A stretch of 64,000 bases of DNA from Tenuifilum thalassicum (lineage in GTDB: Bacteria; Bacteroidota; Bacteroidia; Bacteroidales; Tenuifilaceae): positions 2,774,581-2,838,580 of the forward strand of contig NZ_CP041345.1 in the NCBI RefSeq assembly GCF_013265555.1. Reading direction: 5' to 3'. Shown piece by piece: positions 51,241 through 61,135 of the stretch. Under the pieces are notes generated by a model that made no database searches, had not been told where the DNA came from, and saw only the letters and a list, made by a program, of their open reading frames with translations. Positions within the stretch are counted from its first letter, which is position 1, and each line of letters begins with the position of its first letter. The translations under genes were made by a program, and so were the position numbers.

Positions 51241-52149
51241 TTAAAAGGGATATCCCCAATGTTTTAATCTATCAGCATCAATCCAAGTTGATAAGTTCTG
51301 GTTTGATTCTTTGAATCGTTTTTCAATCCAATTATGAATATCTTTTGAAAACTGAAATTTAGGTAAACTACAAAACGAATCAATATATTTAGTAAGACTT
51401 CTTGAAAATTTATACAACCTTGGAATATTAAAAAAGTACTGCTTGTATGGGGTATTACCTAATGTAAATCGATTTAAAAATCTTTGTTTTTGCAAGGAAA
51501 TAGATGAAAGACGTTTATTAAGTCGATTTGGTGAAATTTTTTCATTCAAATCGATTTGCAGATCTTCGCAGTAGTGTTTAATAAACTCTGAAGGGTCTTT
51601 TTCAAATTCCTCAAATAAATAAATATGAACTTTATCTACACCATACAACGTCACATAAGTACCAATAACCTTATCATACTCATATACTTTAGGATTAAAA
51701 AGGTGATACCCCATGAATGGTTTTCTATATAATCTTTTAATCCCTAAGTATCTTTTTGCAGAGTAGGTTCCGCCACTCATTATATAGTGGCTATAAGCCG
51801 ACTCCAAGGCAGCATGCTGATTTCGAATAAAAAAAACGATTTCAGCATCAGGAAATAACAGGTAAAGCCGTTTGGCCATTAGGTCAAAAAACTCTCCGTT
51901 TCCAAAACCAATATCGAGTCCTCCTAGAAATATCTCGTCGCAAATAACAACTCTGTTGTCGCCAGAAATTTGCTCTATCTTGTTTTTTATTTCTTGATGA
52001 TTGAAACTAAATATGTCCTGAAAGACAATGTTATCGAAGACAAAATCTCTGCTCAAAAAACAAACATTCTTAATATTGGGATAGAAAGTTTGCTGAAACC
52101 ATGTTGTAGCAGTTTTGGGAAAGCCAATATGTAGAATGGTTTTACTCAT
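51241..52149 (-). CDS. Sulfotransferase-like protein 1
   Basis: 302 residues. The 5'-PSB loop of PAPS-dependent sulfotransferases is at the N-terminus (ILHIGFPKTATTWFQQTF), and the 3'-phosphate segment is FFIRNQHAALESAYSHY. The rest matches the weakly conserved sulfotransferase fold. Such enzymes sulfate polysaccharides or other surface glycans using PAPS as donor. It overlaps the next gene's stop by four bases and is its paralogue. The nearby glycosyltransferase at 58676 and T9SS protein hint at cell-surface glycan work, but they are not in one operon. Confidence 0.82.
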   Translation of the reverse strand: MSKTILHIGFPKTATTWFQQTFYPNIKNVCFLSRDFVFDNIVFQDIFSFNHQEIKNKIEQISGDNRVVICDEIFLGGLDIGFGNGEFFDLMAKRLYLLFPDAEIVFFIRNQHAALESAYSHYIMSGGTYSAKRYLGIKRLYRKPFMGYHLFNPKVYEYDKVIGTYVTLYGVDKVHIYLFEEFEKDPSEFIKHYCEDLQIDLNEKISPNRLNKRLSSISLQKQRFLNRFTLGNTPYKQYFFNIPRLYKFSRSLTKYIDSFCSLPKFQFSKDIHNWIEKRFKESNQNLSTWIDADRLKHWGYPF

Positions 52150-53052
52150 AGGAAATATCCGAATTTTTCAAGATCGTCCCTGCTCACATATTTTGTTAAA
52201 TTTTGGTTATGCTGGCTATAAAAGTTTTTGATGTACTCTAAATCTTTTGGCTTTAAGAAATCATCCTCTCTTAAATAACGACCGAAAATGGGCATTGGGT
52301 TTAAATACTTAACCACTCCTTTGCCGATTAATGTCATTCCAGGGATATGGCAGATGTAACGTTTACGCCCTAATGGTTTTTTATAGAAATGATTAATGAT
52401 TTTTAGTAAAGGCATGGTAATTCTCCTTAACCCTCTGTTTATTGGATTAAAATTTATTTTTTCCCAATTAATTTCAAGGTTATGTTCTTCACAGAATTTT
52501 TTTGTAAAGGCACTTATGTCTTCTTTCAAATTCTCATACAAGTAAACGTAAACACTATCATCACCAAACAATTTTTTATAGTGAGAAATTAGATTATCGT
52601 ACAATAAGTGCTCAAACCAAAATACTTCGCCAGAATACAACCAACGTCTAAATCCAAATGTACCACCATTTTTAACATACTGCTGATATGCCGATGCGAT
52701 TAACGATTGCTGACGACGAATAAAAATTAGAACTTTAGCTTCAGGAAATACTAACTTTAGTTTATGCGAAATTCCATATGAAAAATATCCATAATTGAAA
52801 CCAGAATTAATGGCAGTAGAGAAGAACTCTGAACTTATTATAAGATTATTTTTTTCATCATTTAATAGAATATTTCGAACATTAGGTGAATCAAAGTTAA
52901 AGCAATCGCTTGAAAGTATATGTTTATTTGCCTCTTTCCATGAAATAAAATGATAGTTTAAAACATTAGGAAACAGTGATTCTTGCAACCAAGTTGTTGC
53001 AGTTTTGGGATATCCAATATGAATTATTATTTTATTTTTTCACAAATTTCAT
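52146..53052 (-). CDS. Sulfotransferase-like protein 2, with a frameshift or non-ATG start
   Basis: The canonical 5'-PSB loop IIHIGYPKTATTWLQ is encoded at 52983-53027 but no ATG or GTG lies in frame upstream before the stop at 53040-53042. ATG 53052 is in another frame, and removing one A from the six-A run at 53035-53040 joins it as MKFVKNK to the loop. A TTG at 52988 would exclude the PSB loop and is unlikely to be the start. The body has the sulfotransferase features (IFIRRQQSLIASAYQQYV for 3'-phosphate binding). About 300 residues if restored. Overlaps its paralogue by four bases. Either a sequencing error, a phase-variable gene or a dead copy. Confidence 0.7.
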
Positions 53053-53227
53053 TTTACTGTAAATATAATGTCTATTTTATTAATTTTGAGTAAAAGATCT
53101 TTCATATTATGAGTTGAAAATTGTACATTTTATTACTAATAACCTATTAATATTTTTTATATTTTCATTTTCTTTATTTTAAGAACTTTGGCTTCATTTT
53201 TGATTAAAATATGTTAAACAAGCTAAG

Positions 53228-56200
53228 ATGAAAACAAAAACATTTCTACTGACAATAATAGGATTTGGTTTAAGTGTATTTGCAGAAGCACAAAGCGATT
53301 GGATATGGTTAAAGCATTTCACTCAATCGCCCAATCCAAATTCAACAAATGAGTTAGGGATTGCTCAAGTTGAATATTTAAATTCTGGAGATATTTATGT
53401 TTATGGTTCCTATAAATCAACTTTAACTATTGATGGTACTACAAAAGTGGGCTTCCCCGACGCATCAAGCACTAAGCTTGATATCTTTTTAGCAAAGTTC
53501 GATTCTAATGGTAATTTGACATGGATCAATACTATTGGAGGAAGCGGAGGAGATTCTCCTGATGCGTTCGTAGTTGATAGTTATGGGAACGTTTACATCA
53601 CTGGTTTTTATCAAGGAACATGTGATTTTGGGTCTGGAAACACTCTTACATCAGATGGTGGAAACGATGGTTTTATTGCTAAGTATAATTCAGATGGGAT
53701 ATTCCAGTGGGTTCTTAATGCTGCAAAAGGAACTTCCAACGAAAGGATTTCAGCAATAACCTTAGGAAAAGATGGCAACCTTTATGTTGCTGGCATGTCT
53801 AAAAGTGCAACATTTACAGTTGGCGATGGCACCAACCAGGACGTATACACTAACAGCGATTCATATGTCGACCTGTTCCTTGCAAGTTTCACCCCATCGG
53901 GAACTTATCGATGGTCAAAACAAATCCCTGGTGACAACAACTCCTCTCTTTTTCGCTCCATTGGCATAGATGAGTCTAATAACCTTTATGTTGGAGGTGC
54001 ATTGACTGGCACTCTTACCATTGACGGAACACCCTACACATCAGTTGGAAGTGGCGATATCATTTTAGTTAAAGCCAGCTCTGTTGATGGAACCACCCTC
54101 TGGGTGCGTAAAGGTGGTAGCCTGGCAGATGATCAGCTTAATAGTATAACAGTTTACGACAATTCTGCTTATATTATCGGATATATTCAAGGTACAGGAA
54201 CAATTGACAGTACAGCAACCTTTCAATCATCACAATTCCAAACAGTTGGTGGCAACGACATATTTCTAGCGAAATATAACCTTGAAGGTCGCCTTATTTG
54301 GAAACGAACCATCGGATCAACAGGTGCTGATGTTGGTTATGGACTTAATGTTTATAACAACATCCTTGTAGCCACAGGTTACTTCTCAAACTCAATCGAT
54401 TTTAACCTGAACACAATTACATCGGGTGGAGGTGTTGATGCAGGTTTTTTCGTGTTTGATGTTGAGTCCAATGCTGTTCTTGCTAACTCTGTTTCAGGAA
54501 CATTAGAAGATCGTGGACAGGGAGTTGCCTTAGATACAGATTACAATGTGTATTTAGGGGGGTATTTTACTTCTCCCACACTTACCGTTGGAACAAACAC
54601 ATTAACCAATTCGGCCTCCACATATAATGATTTATTCCTAACTAAGTACCATAACGATTTCACGGCAACATTCACCTACAAGAAAGATGTTAGCTGTAAT
54701 GGTGGAAGTAACGGTGCCCTAACGGTTACTCCCTATTTTGGGCAACCCCCATACACCTATTCCTGGCTAAAAGATGGGATCCCATTTTCTGCCACAGATT
54801 CTGCTATTACCAACATCTCCGCAGGAACATATCAGGTAACTGTAACCGATAATAACTCAAATCAATCAACAGTTAGCTATACTATTCAAGAACCCACAGC
54901 TTTAAATATTAGCAAGACAATTACCAATGTGAGCTGCTATGGCTTACAAGATGGCGCAATCGACATAACTGTTAGCGGTGGCACACAGCCTTATGGTTAC
55001 TTTTGGACCTCGGGCAATGGAAACGGGCATATAATTGATAGCGAAGACCAATCAGGGCTCACAGCAGGAGATTATGATGTTCAGGTCACCGATGCCAATG
55101 GTTGTAATATCTCCGATAATATTACAGTATCCCAACCAGCAGAAATTCAAATTAGTGGAAGCGTAACAAACATAACTGGTGCAGGAAACAATGGCGCCGT
55201 TGATATTACCGTTAGTGGAGGTAGCGGAGTATTTACTAACTACTCTTGGGTATTTGGAGGTTCAGAAATTGCAACAACCGAAGACATCACAGGTTTAAAT
55301 AACGGTGGCGAGTATACCGTAACAGTAGCCGACAACTCATCGTGTCAAAATTCTAAATCTTTTAATGTGCTTGATGAAAGGGTTTTCCACGCATGGGTCA
55401 CAAGCAAAACCGATGTAAAATGTAAAGGCGATAACACGGGTGAGGTAACTATCTCATATACTGACAATATTGGCGCTGTCTCAGTTCTTTGGTCAAGTGG
55501 TGAGACAACCCTAACAATTACAAACAAACCAGCAGGCAGCTATACTGCCACACTTATCGACGACAAAGGTACACCTGGTGATACAAGCGACGACGACACA
55601 ACAACAGTTAATGTAGATATAACAGAACCAGCACAAATTCTTAACGGGTCAATTACTGCATACCCAACAACTTGTTTTGGTGGAAATGACGGAGTTCTTG
55701 ACTTAACCCCAACAGGAGGAACTGCACCCTACTCCTACTCATGGAATACCACACCGGTAAAAACAACCCAAGACATCAATAATCTTTCAGCTGGCACTTA
55801 CCAAGTAACTATAACAGACCAGAATGGATGCACAGCAATTAAAAGTGCAGATGTTACAGAACCTGCCGAAATCACATTCGATTTTCTAGCAACTGAACCT
55901 ACATGTTACAACTCTTATACTGGATCATTGAGTGTTAATAATCTTACAGGTGGAACGGCACCTTATGAATACCTATGGTCTAACACCCTTACTTCACCTA
56001 CCATTTCAAACGTAAAAGGAGGGAGTTACTGGCTAAAAGTAACCGATAGCAAGGGTTGCAGTAAAACAAACTATACTGTCTTAAATCAACCTACCGAAAT
56101 CTCAATTTCGCATACAGAAAATAAGCCGACCTGCCCAGAGTCGAAGAATGGGAGCATTGGCCTTACAGTTAGTGGAGGTACCCCAGGATATACATATTTC

Positions 56201-58480
56201 TGGACTGGTCCAGATATTAGTAGTGCCACAGACAAGGATCAAATCAACCTAGGACCTGGAACATATACAGTAACAGTTACCGATGCTAATTCTTGCACTC
56301 AACAGTACCAAATAGAGCTCACTTCAGCAAACCCTGCGCCTAATGCGGTGCTCACAAGCAGCGATTCCGATAATAGCATCTGTACAGGCGATAATGTTAT
56401 TTTTACTGCTACAGGTGGCGACACCTATGAGTTTTTCCTAAATGGATTACCCATTCAAGGACCTGGACCTGGATTCAGCTATAGTAACTCAGCTTTAGCC
56501 GATGGCGATCAGGTTTACGCTGAGGTAACATCAAGCGCGGGCTGCAAAGCGCTAACTAACACTATAACTACAACCGTTAATCCATTACCTACAGTTACTG
56601 CAAATGCTAGCGCAAACCCAGTTTGCGAAGGCGATGGTGTAACCTTAACAGGTAGTGGCGCCGTTAGCTACTCTTGGGATAAAGGCGTAAATGATGGCGA
56701 AGAGTTTTACCCAACTGCAACCGATACTTATACAGTAATTGGCACCGATGCGAATGGTTGTCAAAATACAGATCAGATTACTGTAACCGTAAACCCAGTG
56801 CCCAATGCCGTAATTAACACCACCGATCCTTTAGAGTATTGTCAAGGGGAAACAATCAGTACCACACTAAACGCCTCGCCAGCAGATGGATCATATTATC
56901 AGTGGTTAAAAGATGGGGGAACAATTGTTGGTGCTAACACAACAACCTATACAGCTACTGAACCAGGATTCTATTCGTTTTATGTCATTAAGAATGGATG
57001 TACAGGAATAAGCAATGAAATAGAAATAGTTTCTCATCCACTTCCTACTGTAACCCTTGCCGACTTTTCACCAGTTTGTGAAGATGCATCGACCATAACA
57101 CTTACCGAAGGCTCCCCTGCTGGTGGTGTTTACTCAGGAACTGGAGTTTCTGGTGATACCTTTGATCCTGCAACTGCAGGCCCAGGGAATCATACTATTA
57201 CTTACACTTACACCGATGGCAATGGCTGCCAGAACTCTGATTCTAAAGATATTACTGTCAATCCACTTCCAACTGTTTCGCTTGCCGATTTCACACCAAT
57301 TTGTGAGGATGCATCTCCTATCACACTAACAGAGGGAACTCCATCAGGTGGAGTTTATGGCGGAACGGGGGTTTCTGGCAATTCATTTGATCCTACAACT
57401 GCAGGACCAGGAAATCATACAATTACATATACCATTACCGATGGAAATGGATGTGTAAACTCAGCCTCAAAAGACATAATTGTCAACGCGTTACCTTCGG
57501 CCACCATATCAACAACAGATCCAACTAACTGGTGCGAAGGCACCCCAATTGATGTAACCTTCACAGCTGAAACTGCCGATAGCTACCAGTGGTTATTAAA
57601 CAACACCCCAATTGATGGAGCAAATGGTCAAACCTATAATGCCACTTCAGAAGGCGATTACAGCCTACAGGCAACAACCAATGGTTGTACGGCATTTGGA
57701 AATACTATAACCATAACTGTGCAAAGTGTACCTTCGGTTTCTATAGCCACATCCGATCCAACAGAATGGTGTGATAACGAAACGGTTAGCACAACACTCA
57801 CCGCTTCACCAAGTGATGGTCAGGCTTACCAATGGCAGAAAGATGGCACAAATATCGACCAGGCAACAAGTTTTGAATATAATGCCGCAGACGCAGGAAC
57901 ATATCGAGTTGTTGCTACCTTTGGTGGTGGATGTCAAGCTACTTCAAACGAGATAACAGTTACAGTAAACCCTTCACCTAATGTTGATTTACCCGACGAT
58001 ACTATTAAAATTGATGCTTCGCAACAGTACACACTTGATGCAGGGGCAGGCTTTGTATCGTACTTGTGGAACGACTCCTCTACAGAGCAAACCTTGCTTG
58101 TAGATGGAAGCATGAGGGGGTTGGGAACTCACAAGTTCTGGGTAACTGTTACCAATGAGTTTGGTTGTAGCGCTACAGATACAGCTGTTGTTAAGGTAAC
58201 ATCAAACAACTCAGTTCCTACAAATAGTTCACTCGACTTTAGCATTTATCCAAACCCAACAAATGGTCAGTTCAATATAAAAGTCTCGAACTTTATTCCT
58301 GGCAGATACCGAATTGAAATTTATAACTCAATTGGAGGCTTAGCATTCAGCAAAGAGTTTACGCTAAACTCTACTAGCGATGAAGTACGCTACAACATTA
58401 AGCACTTACCAAAAGGCTTGTACTACATACGATTAGGTAACGAAACTAAAAAAATCATCAAAAAGCTAATTCTTGAGTAA
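53228..58480 (+). CDS. Giant T9SS-secreted surface protein with SprB-type repeats
   Basis: 1750 residues. Signal peptide MKTKTFLLTIIGFGLSVFA, cleavage near AEAQS. Residues 25-480 are SBBP/propeller-like repeats (FDSNGNLTWINTIGG, DSYGNVYITGFYQG). About seven SprB-type repeats follow (CNGGSNGALTVTPY, CYGLQDGAIDITVSGG, CFGGNDGVLDLTPTGG and others). Then PKD/Ig-like domains including two tandem 75-residue units at 57041-57490. The C-terminal T9SS type A sorting domain runs from FSIYPNPTNGQFNI to the end with LPKGLYYIRL. It is therefore exported through the outer membrane by T9SS and anchored to the cell surface, where it may act in adhesion or gliding. The gene is alone, with its own strong terminator. 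Confidence 0.93.
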   Translation: MKTKTFLLTIIGFGLSVFAEAQSDWIWLKHFTQSPNPNSTNELGIAQVEYLNSGDIYVYGSYKSTLTIDGTTKVGFPDASSTKLDIFLAKFDSNGNLTWINTIGGSGGDSPDAFVVDSYGNVYITGFYQGTCDFGSGNTLTSDGGNDGFIAKYNSDGIFQWVLNAAKGTSNERISAITLGKDGNLYVAGMSKSATFTVGDGTNQDVYTNSDSYVDLFLASFTPSGTYRWSKQIPGDNNSSLFRSIGIDESNNLYVGGALTGTLTIDGTPYTSVGSGDIILVKASSVDGTTLWVRKGGSLADDQLNSITVYDNSAYIIGYIQGTGTIDSTATFQSSQFQTVGGNDIFLAKYNLEGRLIWKRTIGSTGADVGYGLNVYNNILVATGYFSNSIDFNLNTITSGGGVDAGFFVFDVESNAVLANSVSGTLEDRGQGVALDTDYNVYLGGYFTSPTLTVGTNTLTNSASTYNDLFLTKYHNDFTATFTYKKDVSCNGGSNGALTVTPYFGQPPYTYSWLKDGIPFSATDSAITNISAGTYQVTVTDNNSNQSTVSYTIQEPTALNISKTITNVSCYGLQDGAIDITVSGGTQPYGYFWTSGNGNGHIIDSEDQSGLTAGDYDVQVTDANGCNISDNITVSQPAEIQISGSVTNITGAGNNGAVDITVSGGSGVFTNYSWVFGGSEIATTEDITGLNNGGEYTVTVADNSSCQNSKSFNVLDERVFHAWVTSKTDVKCKGDNTGEVTISYTDNIGAVSVLWSSGETTLTITNKPAGSYTATLIDDKGTPGDTSDDDTTTVNVDITEPAQILNGSITAYPTTCFGGNDGVLDLTPTGGTAPYSYSWNTTPVKTTQDINNLSAGTYQVTITDQNGCTAIKSADVTEPAEITFDFLATEPTCYNSYTGSLSVNNLTGGTAPYEYLWSNTLTSPTISNVKGGSYWLKVTDSKGCSKTNYTVLNQPTEISISHTENKPTCPESKNGSIGLTVSGGTPGYTYFWTGPDISSATDKDQINLGPGTYTVTVTDANSCTQQYQIELTSANPAPNAVLTSSDSDNSICTGDNVIFTATGGDTYEFFLNGLPIQGPGPGFSYSNSALADGDQVYAEVTSSAGCKALTNTITTTVNPLPTVTANASANPVCEGDGVTLTGSGAVSYSWDKGVNDGEEFYPTATDTYTVIGTDANGCQNTDQITVTVNPVPNAVINTTDPLEYCQGETISTTLNASPADGSYYQWLKDGGTIVGANTTTYTATEPGFYSFYVIKNGCTGISNEIEIVSHPLPTVTLADFSPVCEDASTITLTEGSPAGGVYSGTGVSGDTFDPATAGPGNHTITYTYTDGNGCQNSDSKDITVNPLPTVSLADFTPICEDASPITLTEGTPSGGVYGGTGVSGNSFDPTTAGPGNHTITYTITDGNGCVNSASKDIIVNALPSATISTTDPTNWCEGTPIDVTFTAETADSYQWLLNNTPIDGANGQTYNATSEGDYSLQATTNGCTAFGNTITITVQSVPSVSIATSDPTEWCDNETVSTTLTASPSDGQAYQWQKDGTNIDQATSFEYNAADAGTYRVVATFGGGCQATSNEITVTVNPSPNVDLPDDTIKIDASQQYTLDAGAGFVSYLWNDSSTEQTLLVDGSMRGLGTHKFWVTVTNEFGCSATDTAVVKVTSNNSVPTNSSLDFSIYPNPTNGQFNIKVSNFIPGRYRIEIYNSIGGLAFSKEFTLNSTSDEVRYNIKHLPKGLYYIRLGNETKKIIKKLILE
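57041..57490 (+). repeat. Two tandem 225-bp coding repeats in the T9SS protein
   Basis: Units 57041-57265 and 57266-57490 are exactly 75 codons each and highly alike (TLADFSPVCEDAS and SLADFTPICEDAS, both with TAGPGNHTITYT). Tandem units like these can expand or contract by recombination without shifting frame. Confidence 0.9.
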
Positions 58481-58503
58481 TATCACTTAGGATATAGTAA
58501 TTA

Positions 58504-58531
58504 AGAGGGTGCCTTACAAAAGGCACTCTCT
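58504..58531 (+). terminator. Intrinsic terminator of the T9SS protein gene
   Basis: An 11-bp stem (58505-58515 with 58520-58530, one mismatch) with a four-base loop and a T-rich tail TTCTTTT, 25 bases after the stop. The remaining gap to 58675 is featureless. Confidence 0.85.
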
Positions 58532-58675
58532 TCTTTTGGAAAACTCATTTCTCTTATTTACCAATTACAGTTGACAACATCACCTTAGAGTCCAAGAAAA
58601 AATGGGGGAAGCACTCACTACATAATGCTTACTTATTGGGCGAAAACATTTTTAGTTGAAAGGGCCAAATCCGCG

Positions 58676-59800
58676 TTAAAATTTACTTTTATCTTTATTT
58701 AAACACACAATCTGGTTAAAAATCTTTTCATATTCATCGGCAACTCCATCCCAGGAGTAGTAAAGTTCAATTTTATCAAAGTTTCTTTGCTTGCAATTCT
58801 CTATGGTATCAGCTTCAATGCAATCAAATTCATCAATACGTTTAGCCAACGATTTAGCGCTCGAAAAGTATAAAGCATCTTCGCCAAGAACAGCCTGATT
58901 GAATTGATTCTTGTGTGCTAGAATAAAACACCTACATGCCATTGCTTCAAGCAGCGATGGATTGGTACCGCCAGCAGTGTGGCCATGTATGTATAGCTTA
59001 CAATGATAACGCAAAGCATTAAGAACAACCTGATCATAAATCCCCCCTAAAAAAACTATGTTTTCATAATCACCATATACCTTTCTAATTTTATTTGCAT
59101 ATGTAGAATTGGTTTCTCCAACAACAAGCAACTTTCTATTTTTATTCCCGACAAAGTAGTTCAGAATTAACTCAATACTATTTTCAGGTGTAATTCGTGA
59201 TATCACCAAATAGTACTCATTTAGGTTAAAACTGGTAAGTGAGCGAATGATATCAGGATCTGGGATAACCTCGATAGGGTTTGCACCATAAGGAATATAG
59301 TTTATTATTCTTCGATATTTACGGTAAACATCTAAAAGGGCCTTGTTGTCACAAACAATCTGTTCCGAATACTTAAAGGCTAGCCGCTCTGAAAATTTAA
59401 GATAAAGTCTTGCAATTAATCCCCATTTAGAACGATTATACTCTAATCCATCGGGGTTTGTAATTATTTTGTTTCTTATCGATCTTGGTAAAAGTAGTAA
59501 CGAAGGAGAAAAGGCGTATCCGCATTCAATGATTACGTCAATGTTATTTTTTAAGCACCATTTAAGCGACAAGAAATCATAAACTATTGTTTGTAGATTT
59601 TGAGGGAGCAACTTGCTAACCGGAATATCCACAACCATAACATTTAACGAAAAAACCTCCATTCCTTTATTATCTGCAGGCCGGGTAACAAAAACTTCCA
59701 AACCTCTACTACCTAGAATACAGGAAATTTCTTCGGCAAATCGTTCGAATCCCCCATATCTGTTGGGGATTCCACGAGTTCCAAGAATGGCAATTCTCAT
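58676..59800 (-). CDS. DUF1972-type glycosyltransferase
   Basis: 374 residues. The start MRIAILGTRGIPNRYGGFERFAEE is the DUF1972 signature (rhamnosyl/glycosyl transferase of surface polysaccharide synthesis). The second lobe begins near YYLVISRITPENSIEL. GTNPSLLEAMACRCFILA is the donor-binding loop. These enzymes usually act on lipid-linked capsule or O-antigen precursors. It overlaps the upstream histidine kinase stop by four bases, so the two are translationally coupled, which is unusual for such different functions. Confidence 0.9.
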   Translation of the reverse strand: MRIAILGTRGIPNRYGGFERFAEEISCILGSRGLEVFVTRPADNKGMEVFSLNVMVVDIPVSKLLPQNLQTIVYDFLSLKWCLKNNIDVIIECGYAFSPSLLLLPRSIRNKIITNPDGLEYNRSKWGLIARLYLKFSERLAFKYSEQIVCDNKALLDVYRKYRRIINYIPYGANPIEVIPDPDIIRSLTSFNLNEYYLVISRITPENSIELILNYFVGNKNRKLLVVGETNSTYANKIRKVYGDYENIVFLGGIYDQVVLNALRYHCKLYIHGHTAGGTNPSLLEAMACRCFILAHKNQFNQAVLGEDALYFSSAKSLAKRIDEFDCIEADTIENCKQRNFDKIELYYSWDGVADEYEKIFNQIVCLNKDKSKF

Positions 59801-61014
59801 TGATGGCTATTATCGAATCGCGGAATGGTAAAATAGAATGTTGAACCCTTATTCACCTCACTTTCAACCCCTATGCTTCCATTATTTTTCTCCACAAAAT
59901 CTTTACAAAGAATTAGGCCTAACCCCGTACCGCTTTCGTCATTAGTACCTGGAGTTGATGGATTAGTATCTATTCTAAAAAGTTTGTCGACTATTTCCTT
60001 CGACATTCCAACCCCATTATCCTTAATAAAAACTCGATATTTATCAAACTCACTTTTTACGCTAACAGAAATTTCACCGTTTTGAGGAGTAAACTTAATA
60101 GCATTGCTAATGAGGTTGCGAATAACAGTAGTAATCATATTAACATCAAAATAACCAATATAATCATTGTTATCCACCCAATTTAGCCTGATAGATTTTT
60201 TAGAGGCGTTACCCGAAAGTAAATCAATAGTATCTGAAATGATATCAGACAAGTTTGCTTGCTGTGGTTTTGGTGTCAATCTTCCTGTCTGAAGCATTGA
60301 CCATTGAAGCAGGTTCTCTAGAAGATTAAATGTTTTATTGGAATATCTATAGAGCTGCTCAATAAAGAGTTTGAGGTTTTCGGGCTCAATATTAGAAAAC
60401 TCTTTAGCAAGAAGTTCAGAAAGAGAAAGCACTGTACTAAAAGGGTTACGCAAATCATGAGCAATTATGGCAAAGAAACGATCTTTCATGTGATTCAGCT
60501 GCTCAAGTTCTTTGCGTTGTATTTCAAGTTCTTCCTTTTGTCGCTTAATTTCTAGGTTTTTAGACGTGAGCTGTTCCTCTAAAACATTATAATCTCTCAG
60601 TCGCCACACCAATCCAAGTAATAACCCTCTTGCAAGGCTGGGTATTTTAAAAATGTACTTGTTAAACTGTTCCTGGTCGAGTCTTAGAAGCTTAGTATCT
60701 TCGATGGCGGTTACTGATGTTGAGCGAGGCGTAGAGTCTAAAAGCGAATACTCACCAAAATATTGGTTTGCGCCGAAAGTTGTAAAAGTATGATTCCCAT
60801 CGTGGATTTTCACTCTTCCTGAAACAATAAGATACAGAGCAAAGTCCTTATCGCCCTTATTAAACAGGATATCGCCTTTTTTAATCTCGCAAGGTTCCAT
60901 AACCGAAGCAATACGAAAAAGCGCCCTCTCATCAACCTCTCTAAACAGGGTTATGGTTTTCAATAATGAGACTTTCTCTTTGATTTCTTTTCGTCTTTTT
61001 AACCGTTTAAACAT
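59797..61014 (-). CDS. Cyclic nucleotide-binding domain histidine kinase
   Basis: 405 residues, no TM. A CRP-like cyclic nucleotide-binding domain spans about 20-130 (FREVDERALFRIASVM, DFALYLIVSGRVKIHDG, FGEYSLLDSTPRSTSVTA). A coiled coil follows (LEIKRQKEELEIQRKELEQLNHM), then HisKA with His186 in FFAIIAHDLRNPFS and the HATPase domain (NLISNAIKFT, DNGVGMS, SGTGLGLIL). A soluble kinase that would bind a nucleotide; whether cAMP or another ligand is not clear, since the phosphate-binding cassette FGEYSLLDSTPRSTS has the arginine expected for cAMP. No response regulator is adjacent. Overlaps the glycosyltransferase gene by four bases. Confidence 0.9.
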   Translation of the reverse strand: MFKRLKRRKEIKEKVSLLKTITLFREVDERALFRIASVMEPCEIKKGDILFNKGDKDFALYLIVSGRVKIHDGNHTFTTFGANQYFGEYSLLDSTPRSTSVTAIEDTKLLRLDQEQFNKYIFKIPSLARGLLLGLVWRLRDYNVLEEQLTSKNLEIKRQKEELEIQRKELEQLNHMKDRFFAIIAHDLRNPFSTVLSLSELLAKEFSNIEPENLKLFIEQLYRYSNKTFNLLENLLQWSMLQTGRLTPKPQQANLSDIISDTIDLLSGNASKKSIRLNWVDNNDYIGYFDVNMITTVIRNLISNAIKFTPQNGEISVSVKSEFDKYRVFIKDNGVGMSKEIVDKLFRIDTNPSTPGTNDESGTGLGLILCKDFVEKNNGSIGVESEVNKGSTFYFTIPRFDNSHQ

Positions 61015-61135
61015 GCCTAAAGCTTTATGCTGCTTACAAATATAAATATCTATTTAATTTAAACATATTGTTTAAAGATAAATCAACCATTTTTTTGTAA
61101 TATTGTGATAGTAATATTCGCAAAACCGTTCACCC

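Noticed and set aside
58481-58675. Possible small gene between the T9SS protein and the glycosyltransferase
   Set aside because: Holds only the terminator; no start with a plausible frame.
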